Source of the DNA: Pseudo-nitzschia pungens | Taxonomy: Eukaryota; Bacillariophyta; Bacillariophyceae; Bacillariales; Bacillariaceae | Direction of reading: 5' to 3' | Assembly: GCA_037355855.1 (NCBI GenBank) | Contig: CM074758.1 | Location: 6,483,001 to 6,547,000 of the forward strand | Length of the DNA stretch: 64,000 nt | Program-made: the position numbers and the translations under genes | Part shown: positions 1 through 10,643 of the stretch, piece after piece | How the letters are laid out: each line of letters opens with the position of its first letter | How positions within the stretch are numbered: the stretch's first letter is position 1 | Notes under the pieces: model-generated | Told to the model about the DNA's origin: nothing | Seen by the model: the letters and a program-made list of their open reading frames with translations, nothing else | Database searches by the model: none

Positions 1-150
1 GTATCTTGCAAGGTCCTTGCCATGGGAAGTAGAGTTTGGGTATAATCCCCTTCCTTTCCAGAGTGATATAATCTCTTTCTTTATAAACATGGGGAATTTG
101 TTCTTTCTATCAGCATATTTGATTCGCTGAATCGATGTTCAAAATTTCTG
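1..150 (-). pseudogene. Ty3/Gypsy integrase C-terminal remnant
   Basis: Read on the minus strand from about 150 down to 1, one frame gives a decayed copy of the integrase C-terminus that is encoded intact at about 46050-46170. Matching pieces are 'PHVYKE', 'LERKGIIPK' and 'WQGPCK'. Two adjacent stop codons at about 107-112 break it. The match runs off the left window edge, so the rest of this relic lies outside. It is a fragment, not a gene. Confidence 0.7.
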
Positions 151-826
151 CAGAAGATTCCCAGACCAGCGCACCAATACAGCCCTTTAGATAGTGCTCT
201 TATAGTCTATGTGCATGAAGGAGGTTCTATGAAAGTGTTGATAATTGATTCATCATCAATCTCACTTTATCATCTATTTTCAACTGAAAAGAATGATATT
301 TTTTTTGACGGGACTCAAATTTTTCAAGATTGGCATATACAAGGCATAGATACTAATATTGCCCCCACCCAATATTTTCTCTTGTTTAATCCCAAGGTCA
401 GAAATTCTAAAATTCACATAACAATCACTTATGACACATCATACTGCATGTAATCAACACCTCTCATTGGGACACTTCCATTGTGGTATAACCTTCATAA
501 GTATTATTATGTTGAAGAGGAAACATACATGCGCCAATATGCGCTAATGATATTCACAGTGAGCCATTTCTCCTGGAGCAACCATGCAGTAGCTACGAGG
601 GGTGTCAACAGACAGATGGGAGAAGGTAAGGCCAGAGCGCTTGCGTGTTATTAAGCAGCAAACGCAATAACAGCAGCAAGTTCCACTGTAGCAAAGCGCA
701 GGGAAGCAGTGAGCTCATAAACAACACTGAAGACCACTTGCCCTGGACTTCTCCCCCTCCTTTGAGTGACTAAGTCAGTGAAAGAATTCCAGTAGACAGG
801 AAAGCTCACCCTGATCAGCTTCCAGC
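151..826. other. No gene recognised
   Basis: Only short open frames occur here. The 80-codon plus-strand frame at 211-453 has no recognisable domain. On the minus strand at about 863-651 a 70-codon frame contains 'DLVTQRRGRSPG', which loosely resembles the N-terminal part of mariner transposases. It could be an inverted scrap of the element that follows, but the similarity is too weak to call. Confidence 0.4.
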
Positions 827-1581
827 TTGCTAAGTCTATTTTATGCCGCAAGGTCAGCACCACTAGTCAGAAAGACAGAAGAGTTTGCATGCTTCTGGAA
901 ACAGAAAACGGTCAACAAGAATGTTGACTCTGCCGAGTACAAACGGATGTTGCTCGAGAAGGTCCTTCCAGCAATCTACGAGAAATGGCCTAACCGGAAC
1001 GAGTCTATTATCCTCCAAGAAGACAACGCCAAGCCTCACCATGCGAGTATTAGGGCTGCTGTCCGTGAGAAAGCTTTGGCTGACGGTTGGAACATTTCCG
1101 TAAAGCCTCAGCCGCCCAATAGTCCTGATTTCAACGTTTGTTGGATTTGGGCTTCTTCAGCTCCATCCAGAACTTGCAGTACAAGGAGCGTACACCTCGT
1201 GACATTGACGGTCTTATCGCAACTGTTGAAACTGCATTTCAGAAGACTGACCGCAATACATTGAACGATGTGTTCCTGTCATTGCAATGTTGCTTGGAGG
1301 ATTCTTTGTCAGTTGGCGGTGACAACACCTACAAGCTCCGTCATATGGGAAAGGATCGTCTCCGCAGAGAGGGTATACTCCCTGTTTCTATTGCTTGCGA
1401 CCCAGCTAATATTGCTAAGGAGGGACGTGAGATCCTGCGTCAAGCTGCTGCTGCTGGTAGTACTAGTAGTAACACTCGCCGTAGTAGTGCTCGTGGTGCT
1501 GCTGCCAATCGCCACAGCAACGCTGCTACTAGCAATACTAGTACCACTAGTACTGGTAATGCTCGTAGTAGCGAAAATTAG
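827..1581 (+). pseudogene. Mariner-like (Tc1/mariner) DDE transposase, frameshifted and 5'-truncated
   Basis: The C-terminal half of a plant-type mariner-like transposase is visible. The second catalytic Asp sits in 'ILQEDNAKPHH' (about 1010-1040) and the third acidic block is 'NSPDFNV' followed by 'LDLGFFSSIQ' (about 1115-1170), the DD39D-type arrangement known from plant MLEs. The two blocks lie in different frames. A 2-base excess at about 1137-1143 shifts frame, and the product then continues to a stop at 1579-1581 with a Ser/Thr/Asn-rich tail that is unusual for the family. The N-terminal helix-turn-helix part and the first Asp are missing, so the copy is dead. A candidate right terminus lies at 1690-1712. 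Confidence 0.8.
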
Positions 1582-1689
1582 CCATAGTGTACGTATTCCT
1601 GTTAATTTATTTTAAAGTTTTCATTTTCGTGGTACATTTTCTACTTATTTCTACGGTAGACGTTCAGTTAATAGGAATAGTTCAGTTAT

Positions 1690-1759
1690 TGAGTGATTCC
1701 CGGAAGTACATATTGACATAACACATATAAGCATTCCCGGAATGACATAACACATATAA
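1690..1759. repeat. Probable mariner terminal repeat plus 29-bp direct repeat
   Basis: Positions 1690-1712 end in TA and are matched perfectly, in inverse orientation, at 11641-11663. Since the shared 23 bp lie just after the transposase stop and end at a TA, they look like the right terminal inverted repeat of the mariner-like element. Immediately after, a 16-base motif (GACATAACACATATAA) occurs twice, at 1715-1730 and 1744-1759. Confidence 0.55.
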
Positions 1760-2022
1760 AAATTGCGCGCCCAACGGAAAACCTAGATCTCTCTCAACGC
1801 ATGAGGCCTATTTTGGAATTAGGAATCTTGGGAAAAGAAACAAAAATTCCCTTTTAACTGTCGACCCGCACCTCTATCGACTATTTTTTGCGCAACAGCA
1901 ATCTTGTGTTCTTTGAAATTTTGTCCATGTTTGCAAATTTGCTAGCCTCAACAACAGGGGGTAGTTTGCTCTCCAATAAAAAAAATTGTTGCTGCTCACT
2001 TTTTCTTTTCTTCCGACAAATC

Positions 2023-3201
2023 ATGTCGCTGGAGTTACTGTACTTCTACTACTATGACCAGCACATAGCTGTCGATTACAACCGTCCAAGGCTATGTGAC
2101 GAGGATCAAAGGAACAGGGACAGGCGAACCCCTCGAATCGCAATTAGAAGATATGCTTCTTCTCCATTCACCTACATGTTTCAATCCGGAGATAATCAAG
2201 CCCTTCTCAATTGCTGTGGGGTCAACCATCCGGTATTCAGAGAGCTGTTGTCCATCTTCGAGCCCTTCTATGAGATGTACACCTTCGATGATAGAACTGG
2301 AACAGTAAGGAAGTACAAGAAAAACAAGAACACAGGGAGGAAAAGAGAGTTTGACGCAGTTGGATGTCTTGGACTTGTCTTGTTCTGGTTTCGCACTCGC
2401 GGATCAGTGGCAAGGGGATTGAGTATGGCGTTTGGTCTAACTTCTACTCACATGTACAAATGGCTGAAGTATGCCCGAAAGATACTGCTTTGCGCCTTGC
2501 AAACTAATCCTGTTGCTGTTGTCAAATTGCCTTCCGAAGAACAAACTGAGTTGTACATCGATGCTCTTGCTTCCAAGTACCCTGTCTTGCGTCCCCACAG
2601 AGTCTGGGCTGCTTGCGATGGGATTAAGCTCCCAATCCAAAGGTCTGGAAATTGGTCCAAACAGAACAAGTTTTATAATGGATGGACTGCTGGAACGTAT
2701 GTCAACTGTGTCTTTGTTTTTTGTCCCGATGGAAAGATCCGGGCGTGTACCTTGAACGCTCCAGGGTGTTGGCATGACAGCACTCAAGCTGACTATGGCA
2801 TGTACGACAAGATGGAGGAAATGTACAAACTGTATGGAGTGAAGATTGTGGTAGACTCTGCTTTCAACTTGGGAGCAAAAGACTTTCTGATTAAGAGCAG
2901 TCAGTCGAATCCGGACACGGCGGAAGGAATTATTCTTAACCAAGCAGCGACGAGCTGTCAGCAGCTCTCCGAATGGGGCATGAGACAGATCCAAGGTGGC
3001 TTTCCCGGACTTAAGGACAACATGCTTCTAGAGGAGAGTGGAGAGAGGAAAGTTATTCTCAATCTCATGGTTTTGTTGTACAACTACCAAACTAGCAAAG
3101 TGCAGATTAATACAATCTTGAACACGTTCATGAGCGAGACGAAGGGATTCTTCTCTTACGGCATGGTTCCGACTGCTACGGCCGATGGCGTCTTTGGTTG
3201 A
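2023..3201 (+). CDS. PIF/Harbinger transposase (DDE_4 superfamily)
   Basis: The 392-residue product, taken from the ATG at 2023, has the signature blocks of Harbinger nucleases. They are 'WAACDGIKLPI' (Asp about 199), 'PGCWHDSTQAD' (Asp about 252), 'VVDSAFN' (Asp about 278) and 'SEWGMRQIQGGFP' (Glu about 317). These enzymes cut and join DNA ends of their element in the nucleus and usually need a Myb-like partner protein, which is encoded convergently just downstream (4310-3384). The frame is open from 1888, but the codon there is TTG; ATGs are at 1927 and 2023, and 2023 fits the start of family similarity best. The frame is intact with all acidic residues present, so the element could be active. 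Element ends and target duplication were not found. Confidence 0.85.
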   Translation: MSLELLYFYYYDQHIAVDYNRPRLCDEDQRNRDRRTPRIAIRRYASSPFTYMFQSGDNQALLNCCGVNHPVFRELLSIFEPFYEMYTFDDRTGTVRKYKKNKNTGRKREFDAVGCLGLVLFWFRTRGSVARGLSMAFGLTSTHMYKWLKYARKILLCALQTNPVAVVKLPSEEQTELYIDALASKYPVLRPHRVWAACDGIKLPIQRSGNWSKQNKFYNGWTAGTYVNCVFVFCPDGKIRACTLNAPGCWHDSTQADYGMYDKMEEMYKLYGVKIVVDSAFNLGAKDFLIKSSQSNPDTAEGIILNQAATSCQQLSEWGMRQIQGGFPGLKDNMLLEESGERKVILNLMVLLYNYQTSKVQINTILNTFMSETKGFFSYGMVPTATADGVFG

Positions 3202-3383
3202 TTTTTATAGTTCTTAAAATAAACAAAAAATTCTATCAAAAACACTCTTAAAACCCTTCACAGCAACAACAAAAAGCACACTCTTTCTCCTGACAGACAA
3301 ATCGTCCGATAGAGGTGCAAAAAAAAAATAAAAAAATATATAAGTCGATTGAAATAAAGGTCGATCACTAATAATCACTGTCG

Positions 3384-4310
3384 CTAATAATCACTGTCGC
3401 TACTGCTACTACTGCCGTCGTCAATCGCTGCTTCGGATCGATGGTTCACAGTTGTGGATTGACGCTTCTTGTTCCTCTTTCTTTTCTTTCCTTGTTGTCC
3501 CTGGAAAGCCTGAACAGCGCCATTGATACAGGCTTGTAGTGCCTCCATCAACATCTTTCTGTCAGCAGTAGCTTGTTCGCAGACCTTATTCATTGCGTCT
3601 CTTTGCGCATCTTGGGAGTTCTTCATAGCTTCATAGAATCTTTCCTCTTTGTTTGATTTCTTGACATAAGATCTTTTTTTTGCTGGTGTTGCAACACTAA
3701 CACCAAGAGCAGCAGAAGAAGCAAATGTAGAGGTGCTTGAACCACTGGATCTAGATTGAGAACCAGGAGTCAACATTGGAGGTTGTTCATTGTCGAGCTG
3801 CGAGGGCAGTCGAAGTGGTAGAGCGTCACGAGCGTCATCACCAACACCAGCGCCCTCCGGAGGAGGACGAGTAACAAAGCCTCCTTCTTCTAGGTCATAG
3901 ATCTCTTCGCCGTATCCAAGTTCAGCCTTCTGTCCAATCAAGTATTTGATAGCCTTTGCCTCCTTCACGTGCCAAGGACAATTTGGATCTCCAGTGGGGA
4001 TGCTTCTTCTGTGGGAACTGGCAAACTTCCTTCTGATGGATTCCACGTCTTTTCCGGGGTAAAGAATCGAGTGTCTATCAGCAACTTCCTGCCATTCGTC
4101 AGGTCCAATTGGTAACACTTCCCTCATTATAGAAAACAAATTCCTCAGTTCGGGCTCACCATAGTTGACTGAGCCGCTTTTCCTTCCACCATTTACACCT
4201 GGCATGATGATTGTTATAGTGGATGGTATGTTTTGGTTCTTCTTCCACTCTGTTTCAGATCGAGCGCTACTACTTTCTTCTTCCGACGTTTCGAATACTT
4301 CTTGCCGCAT
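3384..4310 (-). CDS. Harbinger partner DNA-binding protein (DUF6818-type, Myb/trihelix-like)
   Basis: The conserved core reads 'NYGEPELRNLFSIMREVLP', then 'GPDEWQEVADRH', 'RRKFASSHRR' and 'TGDPNCPWHVKEAKAIKYL'. This is the pattern of DUF6818 proteins, Myb/SANT-like DNA-binding proteins common in stramenopiles and often carried by Harbinger-type elements. The middle is low-complexity (Ser/Pro/Gly), followed by a basic segment and an acidic Ser/Asp tail. The gene is convergent with the transposase, with 182 bp between stops, as expected for a two-gene Harbinger unit. Start codons at 4310 (308 residues) or 4205 (starting 'MPGVNGG') are both possible; the frame is open upstream to 4430 without another ATG. 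Confidence 0.75.
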   Translation of the reverse strand: MRQEVFETSEEESSSARSETEWKKNQNIPSTITIIMPGVNGGRKSGSVNYGEPELRNLFSIMREVLPIGPDEWQEVADRHSILYPGKDVESIRRKFASSHRRSIPTGDPNCPWHVKEAKAIKYLIGQKAELGYGEEIYDLEEGGFVTRPPPEGAGVGDDARDALPLRLPSQLDNEQPPMLTPGSQSRSSGSSTSTFASSAALGVSVATPAKKRSYVKKSNKEERFYEAMKNSQDAQRDAMNKVCEQATADRKMLMEALQACINGAVQAFQGQQGKKRKRNKKRQSTTVNHRSEAAIDDGSSSSSDSDY

Positions 4311-4435
4311 GCTGACTAAGAGAAGAGCGAGGAAGATAACAATGGATGGCTGGGAAGGCAGAGCACCAGAGTCTGACGCTGCTGGTGAATCTTCGGTGGT
4401 GAATTGAGCAAATAGAAGTTCAAAGTTCAAGCTGA

Positions 4436-5138
4436 AGAAAACAGCAACAGCAGCAACAACAATAATAATAATATACTTATTTAAGTAGGAAAATCCACCG
4501 AAGGTGGTTAAAAGCTACTCAGTCTGTAACCAGACTTTATCGTCGTCTCAATCGAAGAGTCAGGACCCCAAGTCGTAGAACGACGCGCCGCCTCAACCAT
4601 GGGGAATAGGCCCCAGGTTGTAAATACGGCTATTTTGCAAACGAACCTTGGTAAGAAACAGGAAAAAAAACAAACCAGTCCAGAGCACAACAGACACTGC
4701 TGTTGCAAAGCGTACAGGAGACGGGGTAACAAGAACGTGAAAGGGAAAGACACAAGCAAAACTGTCCCTGGAATGCTGCTGTAAAGCATCAGTAATGCTA
4801 GTTGTCAGTCGACACAAGCAAAACCCTTCCTCAGATACATAGTATCAGTAATGCAAGTGGTCAGCGTACAAAAGCAAAACTCCTCTCTAAATGCTGGACT
4901 GCAGCATCAGTAATGCGAGTAGTCAGCCCCGAACACATTCCTTACCACTGTATGGTACATGAAGTGCAGAGCCTACTACCAAATTCGGAACAGCTGTCCT
5001 CCTGTTCGAACTTAGTAGTAGCCACGTAGAGGCAGTGGAGCCTACTACCAAATTCAAATTCGTAACAGCTGGCCTTCTGTTAGAACTTGAACTTGCTCTC
5101 CCGTAGTAGCTTGGAAACAGTGGCTCTAAGTGATAACA
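4436..5138. repeat. CAA/AAT microsatellite and ~60-bp degenerate repeats
   Basis: A run of CAGCAA/AATAAT triplets lies at 4438-4473. At about 4787, 4848 and 4901 the phrase CATCAGTAATGC followed by a GTCAG recurs at roughly 55-60 bp spacing, usually followed by ACAAGCAAAAC, forming a degenerate three-copy array. No coding region is recognised here. Confidence 0.5.
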
Positions 5139-6000
5139 CTTATGGACCATCAGGGCTGTAGGCTTGAAAACAGGTCTCAGCTGTACTGTGAACTGGAGGG
5201 GTATATAATGGTGGTGGTGCATTAAGTAAAGAATACTTAGCGACTTTGGGGCTTGGGTCAAAAAAACAGGTGGACATAAGGAAATATCACTTATGGTCCG
5301 GCAGGGCAGTAGACTTGAAAACAGATGACAGTTGAAGTGTGCATCTGAGAGGTATATGTAGATGGTGGAGCCTTAAGCGAACTGTACTTTACTGTACTTA
5401 GCGGCTTTGGGGCTTGGGTCAGAAAAACAGTAGGACCTTAAGCGAAAACACTTATGGTCCAGCAGGGCAGTAGACTTGAAAACAGATGACAGTTGAAGAA
5501 TGCATCTGAGAGGTATATGTAGGTATGAGAGCCTTAAGCAAACTGTACTTAGCGGCTTTGGGGCTTGGGTAAAAAACAATAGGACCTTAAGCAAAAACAC
5601 TTATGGTCCAGCAGGGCAGTAGACTTGATAACAGATGACAGTTGAAGTGTGCACCTGAGAGGGTTATGTAGGTAGGAGAGCCTTAAGCGAACTGTAATTA
5701 GCGGCTTTGGGGCTTGGGTCAGGAAACAGTAGGACCATAAGCGAAAACACTTATGATCCAGCAGGGCAGTAGACTTGAAAACAGATGACAATTATACCGT
5801 ACACCTGAGAGGGTTATGTAGGTGGTGGAGCCTTAAGCAAACTGTACTAAGCGGCTTTGGGGCTTGGGTCAGAAAACAGTAGGACCATAAGCGAAAACAC
5901 ATATGGTCCAGCAGGGCAATGGACTTGAAAACAGATGACAGCTGGAATTTCTTGTAGAAATATACCTACAGTGGAAGGGGCTGTTCGTGAACTACACCTT
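5139..6000. repeat. ~150-bp satellite, six tandem copies
   Basis: Copies start at the motif CTTATGG or a close variant at 5139, 5290, 5451, 5600, 5750 and 5900, giving periods of 151, 161, 149, 150 and 150 bp. Each unit contains CAGCAGGGCAGTAGACTTG, GCCTTAAGCGAACTGTACT and GCGGCTTTGGGGCTTGGGTC. The first and last copies are the most diverged. The short minus-strand open frames here only follow the repeat and are not genes. Confidence 0.85.
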
Positions 6001-7300
6001 GAAAAGACTTAGGGGACTTAGCAAGGAACCTTGAAGAATGTAGAACGTTAAGTGGAAATCACTTAGGAAGCTTGGAAACAATGTAGAACATTAAGTATAA
6101 TATATACTTAAGGGCCTTGAGGGTGGAGCTTGGAAACAGATCGAAGCAGTACAGACGGCAACAGTAAGACGGCAACAGTATTAGAAGTATTTTCGAATCG
6201 CTGTAGAATCGGTACTGGAGGTGCTGTAGAAAATTAGGTGTCGGTTTTGTTTTGGTTGTTGCTGCTGATCGATCGGCCGAGTGGTGAATTGGCAACCAAA
6301 TCAACCAAAAGAAGCAGCCAGCAACTGAACCAATAGCAGAAACAAAGAGCGCAGGTCTTGGTTAATACATGTAGGTCCTGGGGTTGTGATTGGTGGTGTA
6401 AAAGGGAGCGAGATATCGCATGGTAAAGTTGTGTAGAAATCTACGTATTTTTAGTACTGGAACATCGGAACGTCGGACAAAATGCGCGATGCGCAAATTG
6501 TAAACAGCAGCAACAACAAGGGATAGTTTGTACCTGAGCAGAGCAAGACTTTCGGGTAAACCAACAGAGGTACGGTACGTGAAATTTTGTTCCAAAAAAA
6601 AAAAAAAAAAAAGGATCGCCAAAACATGCGTTGAGTGACTGAAATTTTGATTCTTAGATTCCATCTAGGTTTATGTCAAGTGGAAGTCGGACAGACGGCC
6701 CTTCCACTATATATGTGCTGAAAACCTAAATATATCTCCCTATGTTTTCAGGAACGTTCCTTTACATTTTCTAGGATACATAAGTAATACCATGGCTCCT
6801 AAGATCAAGCACGTGACTTGGCTCTAAGTAATACAGATAAATGAGACTTTTATTTTATTTGAAAAAGTACTCCAACGGGAAAAATGAGGGGAAGGAGAGC
6901 GTGTTACTTTTGTAGCAGCATCGAGTACAAGAGTGTTACTTTTGTACCCAGGTCTGTTACAAATGTAATCTTGTACTGTTCAGAGATACAAATGTACTCG
7001 TCCCAGGTTCTCACCCCCTCACGGTACACATTTTACCGTGTTTTTCCCTCCGTAGAAATCATGCAGTTTTGAGCCATTTCCAGCACTTTGGAGAGTAACC
7101 CGATTTTGATACTCCCAGAAGAACCAACAGAAACACCAAATGGAGACCATGGTATATGCCAAAAATCAACCCAAAAGTCGTCGATAGACCCATTTCTTGC
7201 CAGAGAACACACCATGGTGAATATTGAGGCTGTAGATGCCAAAAACACACTCCTCGCCGAAAAATGAAGGTGGTGTAAAAAAGAGCTTGTCGCGCTTGTG
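6001..7300. other. Non-coding stretch, no gene recognised
   Basis: The stretch holds a 19-A run near 6594, a repeated GTTACTTTTGTA motif near 6902-6960, and no frame with a recognisable domain. Confidence 0.4.
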
Positions 7301-7309
7301 TACCGTAGA

Positions 7310-7560
7310 AATCGCAGCCTCGTGCTGGGCTGCAGTTTGTACGAGGCTAGAGCACAGAAAATGAACTTGTAGAACTTGTAGAAATCGCAGCCTCGTGCTG
7401 GGCTGCAGTTTGTACTCGGCTAGCGCCTCGTACAAACTGCAGCCAGCACTCGGCCGCAGCACAGAAATGAACTTGTAGAACTTGTAGAAAATGCACTCTC
7501 CTTGCCAAAAATGAAGTTGGTGCAAAAAGAGACCCAGAACTTGTAGAAAATGCTTGTCAA
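7310..7560. repeat. Direct and inverted repeat module
   Basis: The phrase CAGCCTCGTGCTGGGCTGCA with TTTGTAC occurs at about 7317 and 7389. Its inverse (GCCTCGTACAAACTGCAGCC) follows at about 7425, so 7389-7454 can fold back on itself around CGGCTAGCG. The phrase ATGAACTTGTAGAACTTGTAG also recurs. The block lies just beyond the 3' end of the recombinase gene. Confidence 0.6.
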
Positions 7561-7561
7561 A

Positions 7562-7969
7562 TTACCAGCGAGAATCTGGGCATCCCCGATCCAAAGAGAC
7601 TCTGCGACTACTAGTATCCGCCATGGGGGAGGGAACATCGTAGTGGTGATACTGATTATCACCAAAAGAGACGCGGCGGGGGCGAAAATCTCCATGAGAG
7701 TGCCGGCGAGCCCCTCTTTCACCGAGAGGAGGTCTCTGGTGCTCTTCATAGGTGCGTGAGGGGGGAGGGCAATCATCGTAAGACCAAGAACGCGAACGGC
7801 GATCCTCCTCGTATCGTGGTCTCCCACGATTCTCAAACTCGTAAGAATGTGGCTCGTATCGACTGCCACGGTCATCAAATCGATCATCCTTGTAAGAATA
7901 TGGCTCGTATCTCCCTCGATCCTCGTATCTCCCTCGATCCTCGTATCTCCCTCGATCCTCGTATCTCCC
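7562..7969 (-). pseudogene. In-frame continuation of the recombinase tail beyond a premature TGA
   Basis: After the TGA at 7972-7970 the same frame stays open for 135 codons to a TAA at 7564-7562. It first continues the 'GRYEDR' repeat, then a Arg/Ser/Tyr-rich sequence. The TGA replaces a CGA Arg codon of the repeat (one C-to-T change), so the original protein probably ended at 7562. Confidence 0.6.
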
Positions 7970-8083
7970 TCAATCCTCGTATCTCCCTTGATCCTGGTAT
8001 CTCCCTCGATCCTCGTATCTCCCACGATCCTCAAATCGATTGCGATCCTCGTATCTCCCACGATCCTCAAATCTCCTGCAATC
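7900..8083. repeat. 18-bp coding minisatellite
   Basis: About ten copies of an 18-bp unit (CTCGTATCTCCCTCGATC on the plus strand) encode the hexapeptide GRYEDR on the minus strand, in the tail of the recombinase gene. Copies vary by single bases, one of which makes the premature stop. Confidence 0.85.
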
Positions 8084-10643
8084 CTTGTAAGAATGTGAGT
8101 CGTATCGACTGCCACGCCGATCCTCATGAGAACGGTGGTGAGCCCCTCTTTCGGTGCCAAGAGCTGGGCGTTCCGATCCTCCTCTGTAGTAGCTTGGCTT
8201 CTTGCTGAGGCCCTCATCACCTTGATAGTCGTCTTGTTGATTGGTTGTATCCGAAAATGGCAAAGGGACGGGGGAAGTTACCAAGGGGGCAGAAAGCGAA
8301 ACATCCAATGGAAGGGGTGGGGGGAGAGATTCCTGCTTCTGCTCTGGTACCTCAAACCTCTGCGTCATCATCCCTAAATCACCAGCAGCGAGATTAGAAG
8401 CGTAGGAGTTCTTTGAGTCGCCATCGTCAGCAACGGATAGTGGAGAGTCTCCAAAAGCATGATGAATTGAATGCAGTGGGGAGTCATCACCAGCGGCGTC
8501 GTGGGGAGGAGGATCAAAAACATCATCAAAGGGACTTGGAGATTTCTCTGCTGGCAGCGGAGGTGCTTGAGGTTTCTCTGCTAGTGGAGGCATGGGTGCT
8601 GGAGGCGCCGCTGGTGGAACCACTGGAGATGGTCCAACTGGAGGAAGTTTTGCTTGCTCGCGAAGCTTTGAAGCAGGACCATGCTTTGCCCGTACAGCGG
8701 CATCGATTGCCTGCTGATTTGGTTTGATATAATTTGTCGTAGTATTGAGGTGTGCATGCCCTCCAAGCCCCTTGACAAGGGAGGGGCACACATTAGCGTT
8801 TGCCACTTTCGATATCCCCTCGTGACGCTTGCCGTGTGCCGTACATCGCTCAGGATTGTCGTATTTGCTCCACCTTGCAATCTGCTTGAGAATGGCATTC
8901 ACTTTATGCTTGCCAATCACTTTGTTGGTGTTTCGATTCAAGCGCCACGATTTCCCCTCTTTCTTCCATTTCTGCAAAAAAGAAGAGCAGCAGAGAAATT
9001 CGTGAGCAAAAACTGACAAATGGCGACGATAGCAAGCAAAAGACACACGAACGCACCTCAATCTGCTTCTGGGATGCAGGCTTCCGAAAGATTCTATTGA
9101 CCCCCTCACAGTCGTCTGGAACCATGTTTAGCAACGTGCATGTAGTTTGGTAACAGGACATAGGATGCCGGTCGTACGGACAGGGCAGAGTCCTCTTCTT
9201 GCAGTTTCGATCATCCAATGATGTCCTCTTGAGCGATAGCTTATTTTGCTTCTGCCCGTTGTAGTTTGGCTTCAGTTGTACAAACGGAATTCCAGCGTAT
9301 TCCCCCTCCATGATAGTACCAAACTCGAAGTCTTCTTTGACAAGCGATGTGGATTCCACACACCCACGAGTAGCCCATTCAACCATGATATTTTCCATTG
9401 CACACCACACATAGTGCTCGACGTTGTTGAATGGATCCAATGGGTTCTTCGGATCCTGGATTGCTGCCCAGCGCTTCTCAAACCACTGTTCATCGAAGCA
9501 TGCTCTATTCGGCACTGTGCCATAAGAAGACTTGATCGATTTTGCAGTCTGGAACACGAAACTCCAGTACGCCTGGAAACCTCCCGCAAAATTGAAATCA
9601 TTGCCCAGAGAGAAAGTGATTCCATTTTCGCTGAAATTTGCAAAGAGAGATCTGAAGCGAGTCCCAATCCCTGTGGCTTGATACTGTGCTTCCGCCCAAA
9701 GCTTGATGTCTTTCGTAAGGTCTTTATCTCGATACTCTTCCTTCACGACATGCGGAGAGTGAACAAGTAAGCAGTAGTTGAGAAGTGCCTTCTTGTTTGG
9801 ATTGACAGGAGCGCGACATAGGATGTAGAACTGGTGCGTCATTTCCGTGGGGGCTTCAGGATCAGGGACAAGTTCCACAAGAGGCGCAAGCGTTGGGTGA
9901 GTAGCAAGCGAGTGAAAGAAGTCATCAACGTACTTGCATTTCCGCTTCTCATGCTGCGAGGTATTGAATGTGAGCGCCTTGATCTTGTCAGTGTCTTTGC
10001 CCAGAGAAAGCGGATTGTCCCTCATTGCTTTTAGGATCGAACCAAGATTGAGCTGCTGAGGTGTAGTGGAAGAAGCTGTTGCTACTGCTTGTGGGAGGTT
10101 CGCAACAGAACTTGTGTTTTGAAGAACAGGAATAAAAGAGGTCGTGGGTGGAAGCACTAGCTCGGCAACCTCAACCCCCTCCGCAACATCTCTGACAGGA
10201 GGTCCTTGGTGTTCAGGTGAATCAGGTGGTGGCGTTGTTGTATCAGTATCAGTTTCTCTCAACACCGGAGCAATGGTAGCGGGCGGCTCCACAATCGTCT
10301 CCGCAGGCACAGGCTCGACAACCGGCTCTGGCACCGGATCCGGCGGCACAGGATCGACAACTGGCTCCACAGAAGGACAAGGGGGGACAGAGAGGTGACG
10401 CGTCCGCTTCTTCCCCTTTCCATTGGTGATGGGTGGAGACGTTGCCACTGGAGGAGTCTTCTTCTTTTTGTAGGGGTTCTTCCGTATTGAGCGTGTCGAA
10501 CAAGACGCAGAAGCAGATCGAGTCCGGGAAGAAGAAGAAGCCTTGGACCCAGATCGAGTCCGGGAAGAAGCCGGAGCAGATGAAGAGCGGGTCTGGCGCT
10601 GTCCACCAGCAACAATGCGTCCATCCTGGATGGTCCGCACCAT
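7970..10643 (-). CDS. Crypton-like tyrosine recombinase, two exons
   Basis: Exon 1 (10643-9057) and exon 2 (8971-7970) flank an 85-bp intron (9056-8972, GTGCGT...TTGCAG, phase 0) whose removal joins E529 to K530. After a Pro/Thr/Ser-rich N-terminus of about 280 residues comes the catalytic domain. Arg 426 lies in 'ATRGCVES', a Lys-rich hairpin 'QLKPNYNGQKQNK' follows, then H575-x-x-R578 in 'TAHGKRHEGI', H601 in 'GLGGHAHL' and the nucleophile Tyr 610 in 'NTTTNYIKP'. This complete R-K-HxxR-H-Y set is that of tyrosine recombinases, which in eukaryotes mark Crypton, DIRS and Ngaro elements. No reverse transcriptase is adjacent, which favours Crypton (stramenopile CryptonS). A Cys-rich motif precedes the intron ('LPCPYDRHPMSCYQTTC'). 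The C-terminal tail is disordered repeats. The start is the first ATG of the basic N-terminus; the frame is open to 10934. Confidence 0.7.

Noticed and set aside
1806..4620. GGCCTATT near 1811 and its inverse near 4608 as Harbinger terminal repeats
   Set aside because: Only 8 bp match and the flanks show no 3-bp duplication, so this can be chance.
5373..5791. Minus-strand frames with SVFKSTALLDHKCF
   Set aside because: The same peptide recurs once per satellite unit; it is repeat translation.
7420..8220. 266-codon minus-strand frame with DTRIEGDTRIEG repeats
   Set aside because: It overlaps the recombinase tail in another frame; the GRYEDR frame connects to the catalytic domain, this one does not.
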